A stretch of DNA of 55,801 nt, taken from assembly GCA_031256995.1 (NCBI GenBank), contig JAIRPL010000007.1, positions 1 through 55,801 of the forward strand, given 5' to 3'. Source of the DNA: Puniceicoccales bacterium. GTDB lineage: Bacteria; Verrucomicrobiota; Verrucomicrobiia; Opitutales; UBA953. The notes below the pieces were generated by a model that ran no database searches, was not told the origin of the DNA, and worked only from the letters and a program-made list of their open reading frames with translations. A program made the position numbers and the translations under genes. Shown here piece after piece: positions 1 to 9,788 of this stretch. How positions within the stretch are numbered: the first letter of the stretch is position 1; every line of letters starts with the position of its first letter.

Positions 1-2935
1 CCGCGCTTTCAGGAATCATCAGGCGGTCGGGGTGGGAGACACTCGCGGCTTACGGAGCGCTGCCGCACAAACCGCGCTTTCAGGAATCATCAGGCGGCTT
101 GAAGGCGATGGAATTTTCAACGTGATGGGGGGCCGCACAAACCGCGCTTTCAGGAATCATCAGGCGGCCCCCTCCCCAGGAAGGGTTGTTCAAGTTTTTC
201 CCCGCCGCACAAACCGCGCTTTCAGGAATCATCAGGCGGTTGTTCTTGTAGGAAACCCTCGTCGTCCGGGGCTGCCGCACAAACCGCGCTTTCAGGAATC
301 ATCAGGCGGACCAAGTTTCGTTTTTTTTGTTTTAACTTAGTTTCGCCGCACAAACCGCGCTTTCAGGAATCATCAGGCGGGTTGACGAAGTCGCAGACGT
401 CAACCCAAAAAAAGTGCCGCACAAACCGCGCTTTCAGGAATCATCAGGCGGCTCGCGGCGACAGACCCCAGCGCGGTCGTACGCGCCGCACAAACCGCGC
501 TTTCAGGAATCATCAGGCGGGCGAAAAGTCAGCTGGACACCGCAAGACAGTCGCGCCGCACAAACCGCGCTTTCAGGAATCATCAGGCGGCGGATAAAAC
601 TTTGTTGACCAACCCTCGCCTGAGTGCCGCACAAACCGCGCTTTCAGGAATCATCAGGCGGTATGGGTGGGCTGGCACCGACCTTTACGGTTTTGTGCCG
701 CACAAACCGCGCTTTCAGGAATCATCAGGCGGGCTGCGACAAACTTCATCGATGCGATACCACACCAAAGCCGCACAAACCGCGCTTTCAGGAATCATCA
801 GGCGGATAAAGTAAAAAGCCGTATCGTTTTTTTGGACGAGCCGCACAAACCGCGCTTTCAGGAATCATCAGGCGGTGTGAGAAGTCGGGTGCAAAAATAA
901 AGTCTTTTGCGCCGCACAAACCGCGCTTTCAGGAATCATCAGGCGGACGAGTGGAGACATCCAGCAGCAAAATCTTGCGTGGCCGCACAAACCGCGCTTT
1001 CAGGAATCATCAGGCGGCTCGAGACACAATGTTTTACGCGGAGGCCGTGCTTGCCGCACAAACCGCGCTTTCAGGAATCATCAGGCGGCTTTGCACTACC
1101 TTCAACAACCTTACCACCACAACGCCGCACAAACCGCGCTTTCAGGAATCATCAGGCGGTGGGTAAGTTGCACTAGTAACTACCGGCGTCGTGTCGCCGC
1201 ACAAACCGCGCTTTCAGGAATCATCAGGCGGGCATTGCAAGCGCATTTTCGCGCGCTCGTGCCGCGCGCCGCACAAACCGCGCTTTCAGGAATCATCAGG
1301 CGGGGAAAAATCGTTGTTCGCAGGCTTCCAGCGCTTTGCGCCGCACAAACCGCGCTTTCAGGAATCATCAGGCGGATCGCTTCCGTCTGCCACCATTGCC
1401 GCCGACGACCGCCGCACAAACCGCGCTTTCAGGAATCATCAGGCGGCAGTGTGAGCGCGCTTGCGCGCCGAATTCTTGTCGCCGCACAAACCGCGCTTTC
1501 AGGAATCATCAGGCGGTTTTTTCCGGCTGCGGAAGCGTTCCACTTGGAAAGCCGCACAAACCGCGCTTTCAGGAATCATCAGGCGGGTTTTGCAAGGTAT
1601 TTGTCTGCGATAAGTTTGCACTGCCGCACAAACCGCGCTTTCAGGAATCATCAGGCGGAACTTTCTTGAAAAGAAAAAAGATGGAAAGACACAGCCGCAC
1701 AAACCGCGCTTTCAGGAATCATCAGGCGGTTCAGCGGCTGCGCTGGCAGCGAGGGTCGCCAACGCCGCACAAACCGCGCTTTCAGGAATCATCAGGCGGG
1801 AAACGACACAACTTTGAACTTTGACGATGAGCGAAGCCGCACAAACCGCGCTTTCAGGAATCATCAGGCGGTATCCGGCAATTCGACTCTACAAGTTGGA
1901 TGATCCGCCGCACAAACCGCGCTTTCAGGAATCATCAGGCGGAGTTGACAAAAAACCAGGAACCTACAGAGTGGGGGGCCGCACAAACCGCGCTTTCAGG
2001 AATCATCAGGCGGATAATTATACCTTAGAAAATGTGCAAAACAAATAATGCCGCACAAACCGCGCTTTCAGGAATCATCAGGCGGGTAAGAAAAATTCTT
2101 TGCTTTTGCGAGGCTTTTGCGCCGCACAAACCGCGCTTTCAGGAATCATCAGGCGGGCGAGGACCGGAAGAACCTTCGACGGCAGTGGAGGTGCCGCACA
2201 AACCGCGCTTTCAGGAATCATCAGGCGGAGCAAAACCGGAAAAAACCGATCGTGCCCCGCGCGCCGCACAAACCGCGCTTTCAGGAATCATCAGGCGGAG
2301 AAAAACAAAAACAAACCCGCTGCATGTCGCGGCCGCACAAACCGCGCTTTCAGGAATCATCAGGCGGAATGGAAACGCCTATGTGCTGATCAGCACAGGA
2401 AAGCCGCACAAACCGCGCTTTCAGGAATCATCAGGCGGGCACCTTCCGCAATCGTGATTTTTGTAATGCCAAGCCGCACAAACCGCGCTTTCAGGAATCA
2501 TCAGGCGGTTACCCGGGGGGTGGACTGGTTCCTTCGGTGTCACCGCCGCACAAACCGCGCTTTCAGGAATCATCAGGCGGCTTCGCAAAGTCATTGTTTG
2601 CAACTTTGTTACAATGCCGCACAAACCGCGCTTTCAGGAATCATCAGGCGGCCCCACGTTGGGAATGCTCTCGCATTTTTTATCCGGGCCGCACAAACCG
2701 CGCTTTCAGGAATCATCAGGCGGCTTTCAGGCGATTTGCTTTTGCAACAACCACAGTCGCCGCACAAACCGCGCTTTCAGGAATCATCAGGCGGATAAAC
2801 TACTTTTGCAAGTCCACGTGTTGCAAGCGGCCGCACAAACCGCGCTTTCAGGAATCATCAGGCGGCGCGAGGACGCGCAACGTCCGCTCCGTGTTGCGCC
2901 CCGCACAAACCGCGCTTTCAGGAATCATCAGGCCG
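1..2935 (+). CRISPR. CRISPR array, 41 repeats plus a cut one; right-hand end
   Basis: A 36-bp direct repeat begins GCCGCACAAACC and ends ATCATCAGGCGG. It starts at 62, 132, 204, 274, 345 and so on to 2900, with a cut copy at 1-26. Start-to-start distance is 69-73 bp, so the 41 spacers are 33-37 bp, and I saw no two alike. All complete copies look identical except the last (2900-2935), which has C for the first G and an altered 3' end. A decayed terminal repeat usually marks the leader-distal end, so the leader, and perhaps the cas genes, should lie left of the window, with transcription left to right (inference). The repeat ends can pair weakly (CCGC near the start, GCGG at the end). No cas gene is present, so the type cannot be assigned. 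The 36-bp repeat with about 35-bp spacers fits several types (III, V, some II). Open frames through the array are artefacts of the repeat. Confidence 0.98.
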
Positions 2936-3097
2936 GTGCTTGGTGGGGGGGGGGATGGAGACCATGGGGAATTTTTCCCGCAGCGGCCGCATTTTCAGGG
3001 AATTGCCATACGCTACCGAAAAAACGAGGCCAGTTATCTCGCGACCGCCTCAATCCGGTGTCTTTGCCTTCGGCTCATTATTTTGTGACGATGCTGT

Positions 3098-4027
3098 CTA
3101 AAATGAAAATTGGAGCCAGGCGCCCCACCAGAGGTTGCTGGCGGTGTTGCCGGCGAGGCGGTAGTCGTTGCTTTCGCCGCCATCGTTATTCCACGCATAA
3201 CGGATTCCGGCGCCGAAAGTGGTGTATTGGCCGATGTTGATGGCGAGGTCTGCCGCCGCGCCTGCATAGGCGTAGTCATTGCGCCAGCGTGGAATGCCAG
3301 CGGCGCGTTGATTGCCATTCACCGTCTCGGCGCGAACGTACCCGGCGTAACCCTTGAGGGTAAGGGAGAGGGGGAGGGAGCGCAGGCGAAAGGTGTAGGC
3401 GGCATCCGCCTCGGTGGTGATCTGGTGCAGGTCGGTGTCGTAATAGGCGTAGGCCTCAAACCGGGGGCCTCCCTCGCTGTAAAGGAACGAGCCGGTATAG
3501 GTGAAAAAAGACGCGGCTGAGGGGCTGAGGGCCTCAAGGCCGGCGTGGGCGCAGACATAGAATTCATGGCTGCGGTTGTGGAGGGGGCGGTTGACGACGG
3601 GGTTGGGGTCGCCGCCGCGAATGGGGTAGTGCTGGTCGCGCTGGTTGGGAAAACTGTGGTAGATCCAGCCCGCCTCAAAGCCGAACCCGGCGTAGTCGAG
3701 CCGCGCGCCAAGGGCGGTGTCGAGAAGGTTGGCGGACTGCGTGATGGGGTTCATGGAAAACGCGCGCCCAAAAACACCTATGCCGTAACTTGCCGTAAAC
3801 CAGGGGATGTTGAATTGGGCGGTCGCGGTTGTCTGCAGGTTCATGTCGGAATGCTCCTTGCCCCGATGAACGTACTCGCTCTCGACTCCCGTGCGCGCGC
3901 CAACGGAAATGTTGTTCATGACTTGCCGGAAGGTCTGCCCGCGCGCAATGGCGGGCGCGAGGGCGAGTGAGGCGACGAAGGTTGCGGAGGTGATGGCAGT
4001 GATGGCGCGGCGCGCGGGATTTTTCAT
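3098..4027 (-). CDS. TorF-like putative outer-membrane porin (Gcw_chp type)
   Basis: 309 residues. The N-terminus is a signal peptide (MKNP with arginines, then a hydrophobic run ending near ALAPAIARGQ). The mature start contains SEYVHRGKEHSDMN, which resembles the SDYVFRG-x-SQSD signature of the Gcw_chp/TorF family of small outer-membrane beta-barrels. The rest alternates polar and aromatic residues as in beta strands and ends in phenylalanine (LQFSF), the usual sorting signal for barrel insertion by BAM. It probably forms a narrow porin, substrate unknown. It lies about 100 bp downstream of pyrE on the same strand and may be co-transcribed with it, but no functional link is obvious. The family call is from motif likeness; the signal peptide and terminal Phe are read directly. 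Confidence 0.6.
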   Translation of the reverse strand: MKNPARRAITAITSATFVASLALAPAIARGQTFRQVMNNISVGARTGVESEYVHRGKEHSDMNLQTTATAQFNIPWFTASYGIGVFGRAFSMNPITQSANLLDTALGARLDYAGFGFEAGWIYHSFPNQRDQHYPIRGGDPNPVVNRPLHNRSHEFYVCAHAGLEALSPSAASFFTYTGSFLYSEGGPRFEAYAYYDTDLHQITTEADAAYTFRLRSLPLSLTLKGYAGYVRAETVNGNQRAAGIPRWRNDYAYAGAAADLAINIGQYTTFGAGIRYAWNNDGGESNDYRLAGNTASNLWWGAWLQFSF

Positions 4028-4125
4028 GGCTGGATAGGATGGGAGAAATGGCAGGATCGCACCGGAAAAGCACTGGGATGGAAGGCGCCCGGCAGGGTGA
4101 TGGCAATGGCGGCGTGGGTGGCGCG

Positions 4126-4698
4126 TCAGCTTCCGGGCTTCACGGCGGGAATGCCGGCCAGCCCCGGAGGAAGGGCGTCGGCGGGATAGGTTGGAAAACT
4201 CATCCTGAGAAGCGAGGCGAATGGCGCGGAAAACGTTGTGGTGCCATCAGAACGGTCAACCAGGGCCGCGACTCCCGCGGCGGTCCCCCTGGCAGCGGCG
4301 ATGATTTCGAGGCATTCGACGACACGCCCGCCGCGAGTCACCACATCCTCGACGACAAGGACTCGCTCGGACGGGGAAATCTTGAAATTGCGACGCAGCA
4401 CAAGGCGGTCCTCCACCTTCTCGGCGAAAATAAAACGCGCGCCCGTCTGGCGGGCGACTTCCTGCCCCAGGACAAGGCCGCCCATCGCCGGCGAGAGCAC
4501 GGTGGCAACCGGCCCCAACGGCGCGAGCTTTGGCAGGAGCAGCTCCACAAGGCGCGTCACTTTGCCCATGTGCTGGCAAACCTGGGCGCATTGAAAGAAA
4601 TGATCGCTATGCAGGCCGCTGCGCAGGATGAAATGGCCGGAGAGCAGCGCGCCTGTCTCACGGAATATGCGCAGGACTTCTTCTTGTTCTGGACTCAT
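4126..4698 (-). CDS. pyrE: orotate phosphoribosyltransferase
   Basis: 190 residues from the ATG at 4698 (MSPEQEE). The frame is open further upstream, but the added residues are low-complexity and unlike the family. PyrE joins orotate to PRPP to give orotidine 5'-monophosphate, the fifth step of pyrimidine synthesis, in the cytoplasm. Visible signatures are the substrate-binding start (SGHFILRSGLHSDHFFQ), the central SPAMGGLVLGQEVAR segment, the flexible-loop region (FAEKVEDRLVLRR), and the PRPP motif VLVVEDVVTRGG with its two acidic residues. Length is normal for bacterial PyrE. No other pyr gene is adjacent; pyrD lies at 47.6 kb on the other strand. It is divergent from the esterase gene across about 176 bp. 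Confidence 0.93.
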   Translation of the reverse strand: MSPEQEEVLRIFRETGALLSGHFILRSGLHSDHFFQCAQVCQHMGKVTRLVELLLPKLAPLGPVATVLSPAMGGLVLGQEVARQTGARFIFAEKVEDRLVLRRNFKISPSERVLVVEDVVTRGGRVVECLEIIAAARGTAAGVAALVDRSDGTTTFSAPFASLLRMSFPTYPADALPPGLAGIPAVKPGS

Positions 4699-4874
4699 GC
4701 GGGGCCGCAAGGTGCCCTGCGCGCCTCGCGCGGGCAAGGGGGAAGACGCGTGAGGCCGGAAATGGGCGGTTGTCTCCGTCAAAGCGTTGTCCGCCGCACT
4801 TTTGCTCTTTGACGCTGTCTCCGGGACATGCGCAGTGCTTTTTTGCCGCGACACACCCGAGCCACCCATTCCTT

Positions 4875-5885
4875 ATGAAACCTCTCTCCTTCCCTGTCTT
4901 TTATGCCGCCGCCGTGTTTGCCCTGCTGTGCACGGGGCCTTCCATGGCCGGCGCCGCCACGGTGCCACGCGCGAAAACGGCACCCGTGGAAACCACAAAA
5001 ATCTGGCCCGGAGTGCCGCCCGGCGAGAGCGCGCCACCCGTCCCGGAAAAAATCTCCCGGGACAAGGAGGGGCGCGTCACCAACATCACCAACGTCTGGC
5101 AGCCGACGCTGGAGTTCCACCCCGCGCCTGCCGCCGGCAACACCGGGGCCGTGGTGCTCGTCTGCCCGGGCGGAGCCTACTTCGGCCTTGCCTACGCCCA
5201 TGAGGGCGCGCTCGTCGCCGAGTATTTCAATTCCATCGGCGTCAACGCCGCCGTGCTCAAGTACCGCGTCCCCCGCCGCCCCCCGCCGGCGGTTTTTGGG
5301 GAAATCGCGCTGAAGGATGCCCAGCGCGCGCTCAGTTTTTTACGTTCCCGCGCGGCGGATTGGAAATTTGATCCAAACCGTGTGGGCATCATGGGATTCT
5401 CGGCCGGCGGGCATCTCGCTGCCATCACGTCCGTTGCAAACAAGCGCGCCTATCCGGATGCCGACGAGGCGGACAAGCTCTCCTGCCGGCCGGACTTCAC
5501 GGTTCTCATCTACCCCGCCTACATGACCGCCCAGGGCCTCCACTCTAATGGCAACGGCACGCCTCGCAAACCCGCGCCGCGCGGGGTGGAAGAGGTTTTG
5601 ACGCCACGCACAACCCCCGGCCCCGGAACCCCGCCCGCGATTTGCTTTCACTCGGGCAATGATGGCTACACCAGCGAGGGAAGCCTTCTTTACTATCGCG
5701 CGCTGCGCAAATTAGGCATCCCGGCGGAGTTGCACATCTACGCCACCGGCGGGCATGGCTGGGGCTTCAAGAAAAATACCGCCCTTTCGGACTCGGTGCG
5801 CGCAACCTTGGCCGCCTGGCTGAAGCACAACGGCTGGCTTGCTCCTCGTGCCGCGACGGTCCGCACCGGCAGTCCGCGCGGATAG
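4875..5885 (+). CDS. secreted alpha/beta-hydrolase, acetyl-esterase/BD-FAE type
   Basis: 336 residues from the ATG at 4875 (MKPLSFPVF), which begins a signal peptide ending around GAATV; the upstream in-frame extension lacks one. The fold signatures are the oxyanion segment CPGGAYFGLAYAHEG, the nucleophile elbow GFSAGGHLA with the catalytic Ser, a probable Asp in HSGNDGYT, and the catalytic His in GGHGWG. This layout matches small esterases that remove acetyl or feruloyl groups from plant polysaccharide or sugars. Export agrees with action on glycans outside the cytoplasm. No glycoside hydrolase gene is nearby, so the substrate cannot be told from context. It is transcribed away from pyrE. 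Confidence 0.75.
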   Translation: MKPLSFPVFYAAAVFALLCTGPSMAGAATVPRAKTAPVETTKIWPGVPPGESAPPVPEKISRDKEGRVTNITNVWQPTLEFHPAPAAGNTGAVVLVCPGGAYFGLAYAHEGALVAEYFNSIGVNAAVLKYRVPRRPPPAVFGEIALKDAQRALSFLRSRAADWKFDPNRVGIMGFSAGGHLAAITSVANKRAYPDADEADKLSCRPDFTVLIYPAYMTAQGLHSNGNGTPRKPAPRGVEEVLTPRTTPGPGTPPAICFHSGNDGYTSEGSLLYYRALRKLGIPAELHIYATGGHGWGFKKNTALSDSVRATLAAWLKHNGWLAPRAATVRTGSPRG

Positions 5886-6457
5886 GCGTTGTTTTGCAAT
5901 ACGCCTCCACGCCTCCCCGGGGAGAAAAACGCGCAAACGGCATGAACATTGATTGCTCCGCGCCGCCCCAAAGGGAGGCCGCCGCACCTTGCACGCCACG
6001 TCAACATCTTCCTCGGAATGCGACGAGTTTTCGCGGCTTTCGGAATGACGGCTCATCGCCGCATTTCCTTCCATCGCTCCGCCGCATGCGGTGATGGTTG
6101 CGGCGTGGAGGGGGTTTATGATCCAAGGCCTGTTAATGCCATTGGGCGGCAGGCATGTGGCGCGGGCCGCCTTTCGGGGTTTTCTTTGGTGAGATAAATT
6201 CGTCAACCGGCGACAAATGGCGGATTGGGAAAACGGGCATGGATTTTGCGCCCCCCCCCGACGTTTTGCGTGGGCGCGAGAATGCGGCTTGCATCCGGTT
6301 TTCAACCAACCAATCAGTCAGCGGCCATGAATCACGCAAACGAGCGCAGGGAAATGTGACAATGCCGCGATTTGTGTCCGCGCCCATTCGTGTATTTTGG
6401 TGAGTAAATCCATTCGCCCCCATCAATTCACCCCGCAATCCAAGAGCCATTCCCGCC
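5886..6457 (+). other. 572-bp gene-free stretch upstream of the lipoprotein cluster
   Basis: No frame here has recognisable protein features. The stretch presumably carries the promoter of the cluster beginning at 6458, but I could not pick out convincing -35/-10 boxes. Near its end (6386-6417) is a segment resembling one arm of the palindromic element at 9579-9682. Confidence 0.6.
6386..6417. repeat. half-element resembling the 9579-9682 palindrome arm
   Basis: ATTCGTGTATTTTGG followed by CATTCGC parallels ATTCGTGTTTATTGG followed by CATTCGC at 9653-9682. It may be a degenerate half copy of the same small intergenic repeat. Confidence 0.35.
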
Positions 6458-9400
6458 ATGAAACCACCCCGTGATTCCGTTTTTTTCCTGATGCTCCCTG
6501 CGTTCGCCGCCGTGCTCGCGATGTTTATCCTGCCGTTTCTTCCCGGCTGCTCCAAGACGCCCGAGGATCACGCGCGCATCGCAAAGACCGGGAGCGGGGA
6601 TTATTCCGAACAAAAACGCCTGGCCTCCGTGCGCGCACTGGCGGAGGCAAACGAGCAAACATTGCTCGCCGACGTGGCCGCGAACGCCGCCTATGCGGAC
6701 ACGCAGGGCGCGGCGCTGGACAAATTGACCGACGAGCGGCTGCTGGCCGATGTCATCAAAGGCATCGAGCACCGGCGCGACTCGATTGTCACCGCCGCGC
6801 GAATGGAAAAGATCGCCGACCCGCAATTGCTGGCGTCGCTCGCCCGCGAGGCGCGTTCCGGGAATGTGCGTGTCACGGCGGCAATCACGCTGGGCGACCA
6901 GGCTTTGCTGGCGGACATCGCGCGAAATGGCGCGGATGCCAGCATCCGCAAAAGAGCTGTCGAAAATCTGGCCGACCAACCCGTGCTGGCCGGCATCGCG
7001 CTCAACGATCGCGACGAATCCGTCCGTCTGGAGGCGGCGCGCAGGGTGTCCGATCAGGCCTTGCTTGCCAGCCTCGCCCAGGACGAAAAGGCCGACGAAT
7101 CCGTCCGCATCGAGGCGGTTTCGCGGTTGGACGACCAGCGGGTTTTGGCCGCGATTGCCAAGGCCGGAGGCAAGGACGCCGAGGAACGAAGCGTCCTTGA
7201 GCCGCTTCGTCTCAAGGCGCTGGAACGACTCACCGACCAGCGCGCGCTTGCCGACATCGCCAAAAACGTCGCCGGCGAAATCACCTTCGAATCACGAAAA
7301 GACGACATGCGGATTCTACAGGCGGCGCTGGAGCGCATCAGCGACCAGGCCACGCTTGCCGACATTGCGATGAGCGCCCATCCGTCTTTTGCCTTTTCCG
7401 CCGTGCTGGAAAAAATCACCGACCAGGAGGCGCTCGTCCGTCTTTTGAAAAACAACCAGGCCAACGATGAAATCGTGAAGAAATTGACCGACCAGAAATT
7501 GCTGGCCGGGATCGCCGGAGGGGATGACTTCGAGGATGTGCGCATGGAGGCGGCCAACAGGCTGACCGACCCGCAGGCGCTGTCTGGCCTCGCGAGGCGC
7601 GGCAAGGACGAGGGCATCGCGCTGGCGGCTGTCAAAAAAATCGCCGACCCGCAAATGCTGGCCGAAATCGCCGGTGACGGGAACGCGAGCACCAACGCCC
7701 GCCTGTGGGCCTTGTGGCGCGTGGCCGACCGCGCGTTGCTCGCAAAAATTGCAAAGGACGCCACGGACGAGCGCGTGCGCAATGCCGCGTCTGAAAAACT
7801 GGCCGGCGCAACGCCGGGGACAACGCCGCAAACCATCACCGATTTGATAAAAAACGGAAAGCTTCTGGCCGGGATAGGCGGCAGCGACATTCAGAGGATA
7901 TATGTTCACTTGCAAAAAATCGTCCCGTCTTCGCTGGAAATCCTCATTCCCGCCGGGACGTATTTTGTATGCGACAATCCGAAGGCGCAAAACATGGTCT
8001 CGACCGAGGATGTCCGCATCACGCTGGCGGAGTCGCAAACGGAGACAGGGGCGAACACCATTCCCGTCGCCTGCGCCAATCGCCCGAAGGATGTCCCCGG
8101 CGGCAGCGACCACTTCACCATCGGCGTGCTGCCGGAGACTGTCGGCGAGGAGTTGGGAAAACTCATGGCAATCATGCGCGGCAAAAACACCGCTTTCGCA
8201 GTCAAACAAGCCGCTGTCTGGATGCTCACCGACAACGCCGACTACGAGGACCTCGGCAAACTCATCACGAGGACAATCAGGATTGGAGACAGCCGCTTTT
8301 CCCCAATCTCCGAGCGGAGGATGATTCAAGAACCCGAGGCCGCCGCCGCGATGCGCCTGTGCGCCGATGCCGGCATTGATATTAAGACAAAAAATATCTG
8401 GCGCGCCGCCCGTGAACTCCACGCGCACCTGCCCGCAGGCGGGTTGCGCGACTGGCTCCAAGCCTTCGGCGGCTTCACCCCGCCCACGCACGTCGGGGGA
8501 ATTGCCAATCTGCTCGTCACTCCCGACGGCAAACGCCTGCTGACAGCCGACGACCAGGGCGACGCAACACTCTGGAGCCTGCCCGACGGAAAACTCATCA
8601 AAACGCTGGAGCGGGGACTCGGCTACCGGCACGCGGTCATCAGCCTGGACGGGGGCCGGCTAATCACGGAGGAGGGCGTGGAGTTCAGTTTTTCGGATGG
8701 AAAACTTGTCCAGAAACCCGGTGACGAAAAGCGGTTCGGCTGGAGTGGAAATCCCGTTTTCAGCCCCGACGGCAGCCTGCTGGCGGGAGTTGCCCATAAC
8801 CATGGAAAGGGCGGCAATTTGATAAAAGTGGTCAGCTTCCCGGAGCGGGTGCTTCTCGCCACGCTTGATCCGGGCCGTGGACATCCAAGGGCCATTGCCA
8901 TCAGCCCGGACGGGAAACAACTGGCCGCTCTGGGCGCCGCCGGCTTGAAATTCTGGAGCCTGCCCGACGGCAAACTCATCACGACGCTGGAAAAAGAATC
9001 CGAGTCCCTCATCAGCCGTGACTGGAAATGGCGGGTCTCTTTTCGCCGTGAGAAAAAATATCCGGCGTCCGGCGGGATACAACGCGCCCACATCGCAATC
9101 GACATCCACAACCCGGCGGACGGCGCGCGCGTCAAAACGCTGGCGGAATACCCTGGAACCCTGAACCGGCGCACGACCCTCACAACCGATGGAAAGCACC
9201 TGCTGCTCATGACAGACGGCGCCGCGAGGCTTTTGAGCCTGCCCGACGGCGCCTTGTTGATGACCGTGGAGAACATCGAGGACTGCATTCTCAGCCCCGA
9301 CGGAAAACTGCTGCTGACGAGGGAGAAAGACACGCTCACCGCGCGCCGCCTGCCGGACGGCGAAATCCTCGACGCATTCAAATTGCCCGGCACATTCAAT

Positions 9401-9526
9401 CACGCCGTTATCTCCCCGGACAACACGCTGCTGGTGATGAATGACAGCGACACCACCGCCCCCGCCATCGTGAAACTTTTGAGCTTGCCCGACGGCCAAC
9501 TCATCAAGACGCTGGAGGGCAAATGA
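6458..9526 (+). CDS. large lipoprotein: HEAT/LRV-like repeats, shared domain, beta-propeller
   Basis: 1022 residues. The lipobox is LPGC with Cys31. Residues ~45-455 are tandem helical units of about 24-33 residues with the core LTDQ-x-LLADIAKN followed by VR-x-x-A; they resemble HEAT or leucine-rich-variant repeats. Residues ~459-678 are a domain also found in the 10290 gene, with landmarks IPAGTYF, AQNMVST, PVACANRP, KQAAVW, EPEAAAAMRLC and AGIDIK. Residues ~678-1022 contain about seven or eight WD40/YVTN-like blades with ISPDGK and LWSLPDGKLIKTLE motifs. It should be a membrane-anchored, outward-facing scaffold; no catalytic motif was seen. It is the first gene of a forward cluster of four lipoproteins ending at the terminator at 13585. 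Function unknown. Confidence 0.8.
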   Translation: MKPPRDSVFFLMLPAFAAVLAMFILPFLPGCSKTPEDHARIAKTGSGDYSEQKRLASVRALAEANEQTLLADVAANAAYADTQGAALDKLTDERLLADVIKGIEHRRDSIVTAARMEKIADPQLLASLAREARSGNVRVTAAITLGDQALLADIARNGADASIRKRAVENLADQPVLAGIALNDRDESVRLEAARRVSDQALLASLAQDEKADESVRIEAVSRLDDQRVLAAIAKAGGKDAEERSVLEPLRLKALERLTDQRALADIAKNVAGEITFESRKDDMRILQAALERISDQATLADIAMSAHPSFAFSAVLEKITDQEALVRLLKNNQANDEIVKKLTDQKLLAGIAGGDDFEDVRMEAANRLTDPQALSGLARRGKDEGIALAAVKKIADPQMLAEIAGDGNASTNARLWALWRVADRALLAKIAKDATDERVRNAASEKLAGATPGTTPQTITDLIKNGKLLAGIGGSDIQRIYVHLQKIVPSSLEILIPAGTYFVCDNPKAQNMVSTEDVRITLAESQTETGANTIPVACANRPKDVPGGSDHFTIGVLPETVGEELGKLMAIMRGKNTAFAVKQAAVWMLTDNADYEDLGKLITRTIRIGDSRFSPISERRMIQEPEAAAAMRLCADAGIDIKTKNIWRAARELHAHLPAGGLRDWLQAFGGFTPPTHVGGIANLLVTPDGKRLLTADDQGDATLWSLPDGKLIKTLERGLGYRHAVISLDGGRLITEEGVEFSFSDGKLVQKPGDEKRFGWSGNPVFSPDGSLLAGVAHNHGKGGNLIKVVSFPERVLLATLDPGRGHPRAIAISPDGKQLAALGAAGLKFWSLPDGKLITTLEKESESLISRDWKWRVSFRREKKYPASGGIQRAHIAIDIHNPADGARVKTLAEYPGTLNRRTTLTTDGKHLLLMTDGAARLLSLPDGALLMTVENIEDCILSPDGKLLLTREKDTLTARRLPDGEILDAFKLPGTFNHAVISPDNTLLVMNDSDTTAPAIVKLLSLPDGQLIKTLEGK

Positions 9527-9578
9527 CGGATTATTTGCGGAGGTATTTTTATAAGGGCACCTTGGAAAACCCATGTTT

Positions 9579-9682
9579 AATCGCGAATGAGCACGAATGG
9601 ACGCGAATTCAGAAAAATCACATTCTTTTGAATGAGGCCGTTCCGTGAGAATATTCGTGTTTATTGGCGTTCATTCGCGGTT
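9579..9682. repeat. imperfect palindromic intergenic element
   Basis: The left arm at 9579-9608 (AATCGCGAATGAGCACGAAT and following) and the right arm at 9653-9682 (ATTCGTGTTTATTGG, CATTCGCGGTT) are imperfect inverted copies around a roughly 45-bp centre. RNA from either strand could fold into a long hairpin. It looks like a REP or MITE-type element inserted between two lipoprotein genes. Confidence 0.6.
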
Positions 9683-9788
9683 GGTTCGTCTGCCCGGACA
9701 ATGGATTTTTTCAAGACGCCATAGGACAACATATCCGTGAACAGTCATTTTTTATATCATTCAATTTTTCCTCAAAAACAATCATGTC

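Noticed and set aside
1-2935. Many open frames rich in PHKPRFQESSGG, RTNRAFRNHQA or AAQTALSGIIRR
   Set aside because: They are the three-frame translations of the CRISPR repeat joined through spacers; none has a start region or homology to proteins.
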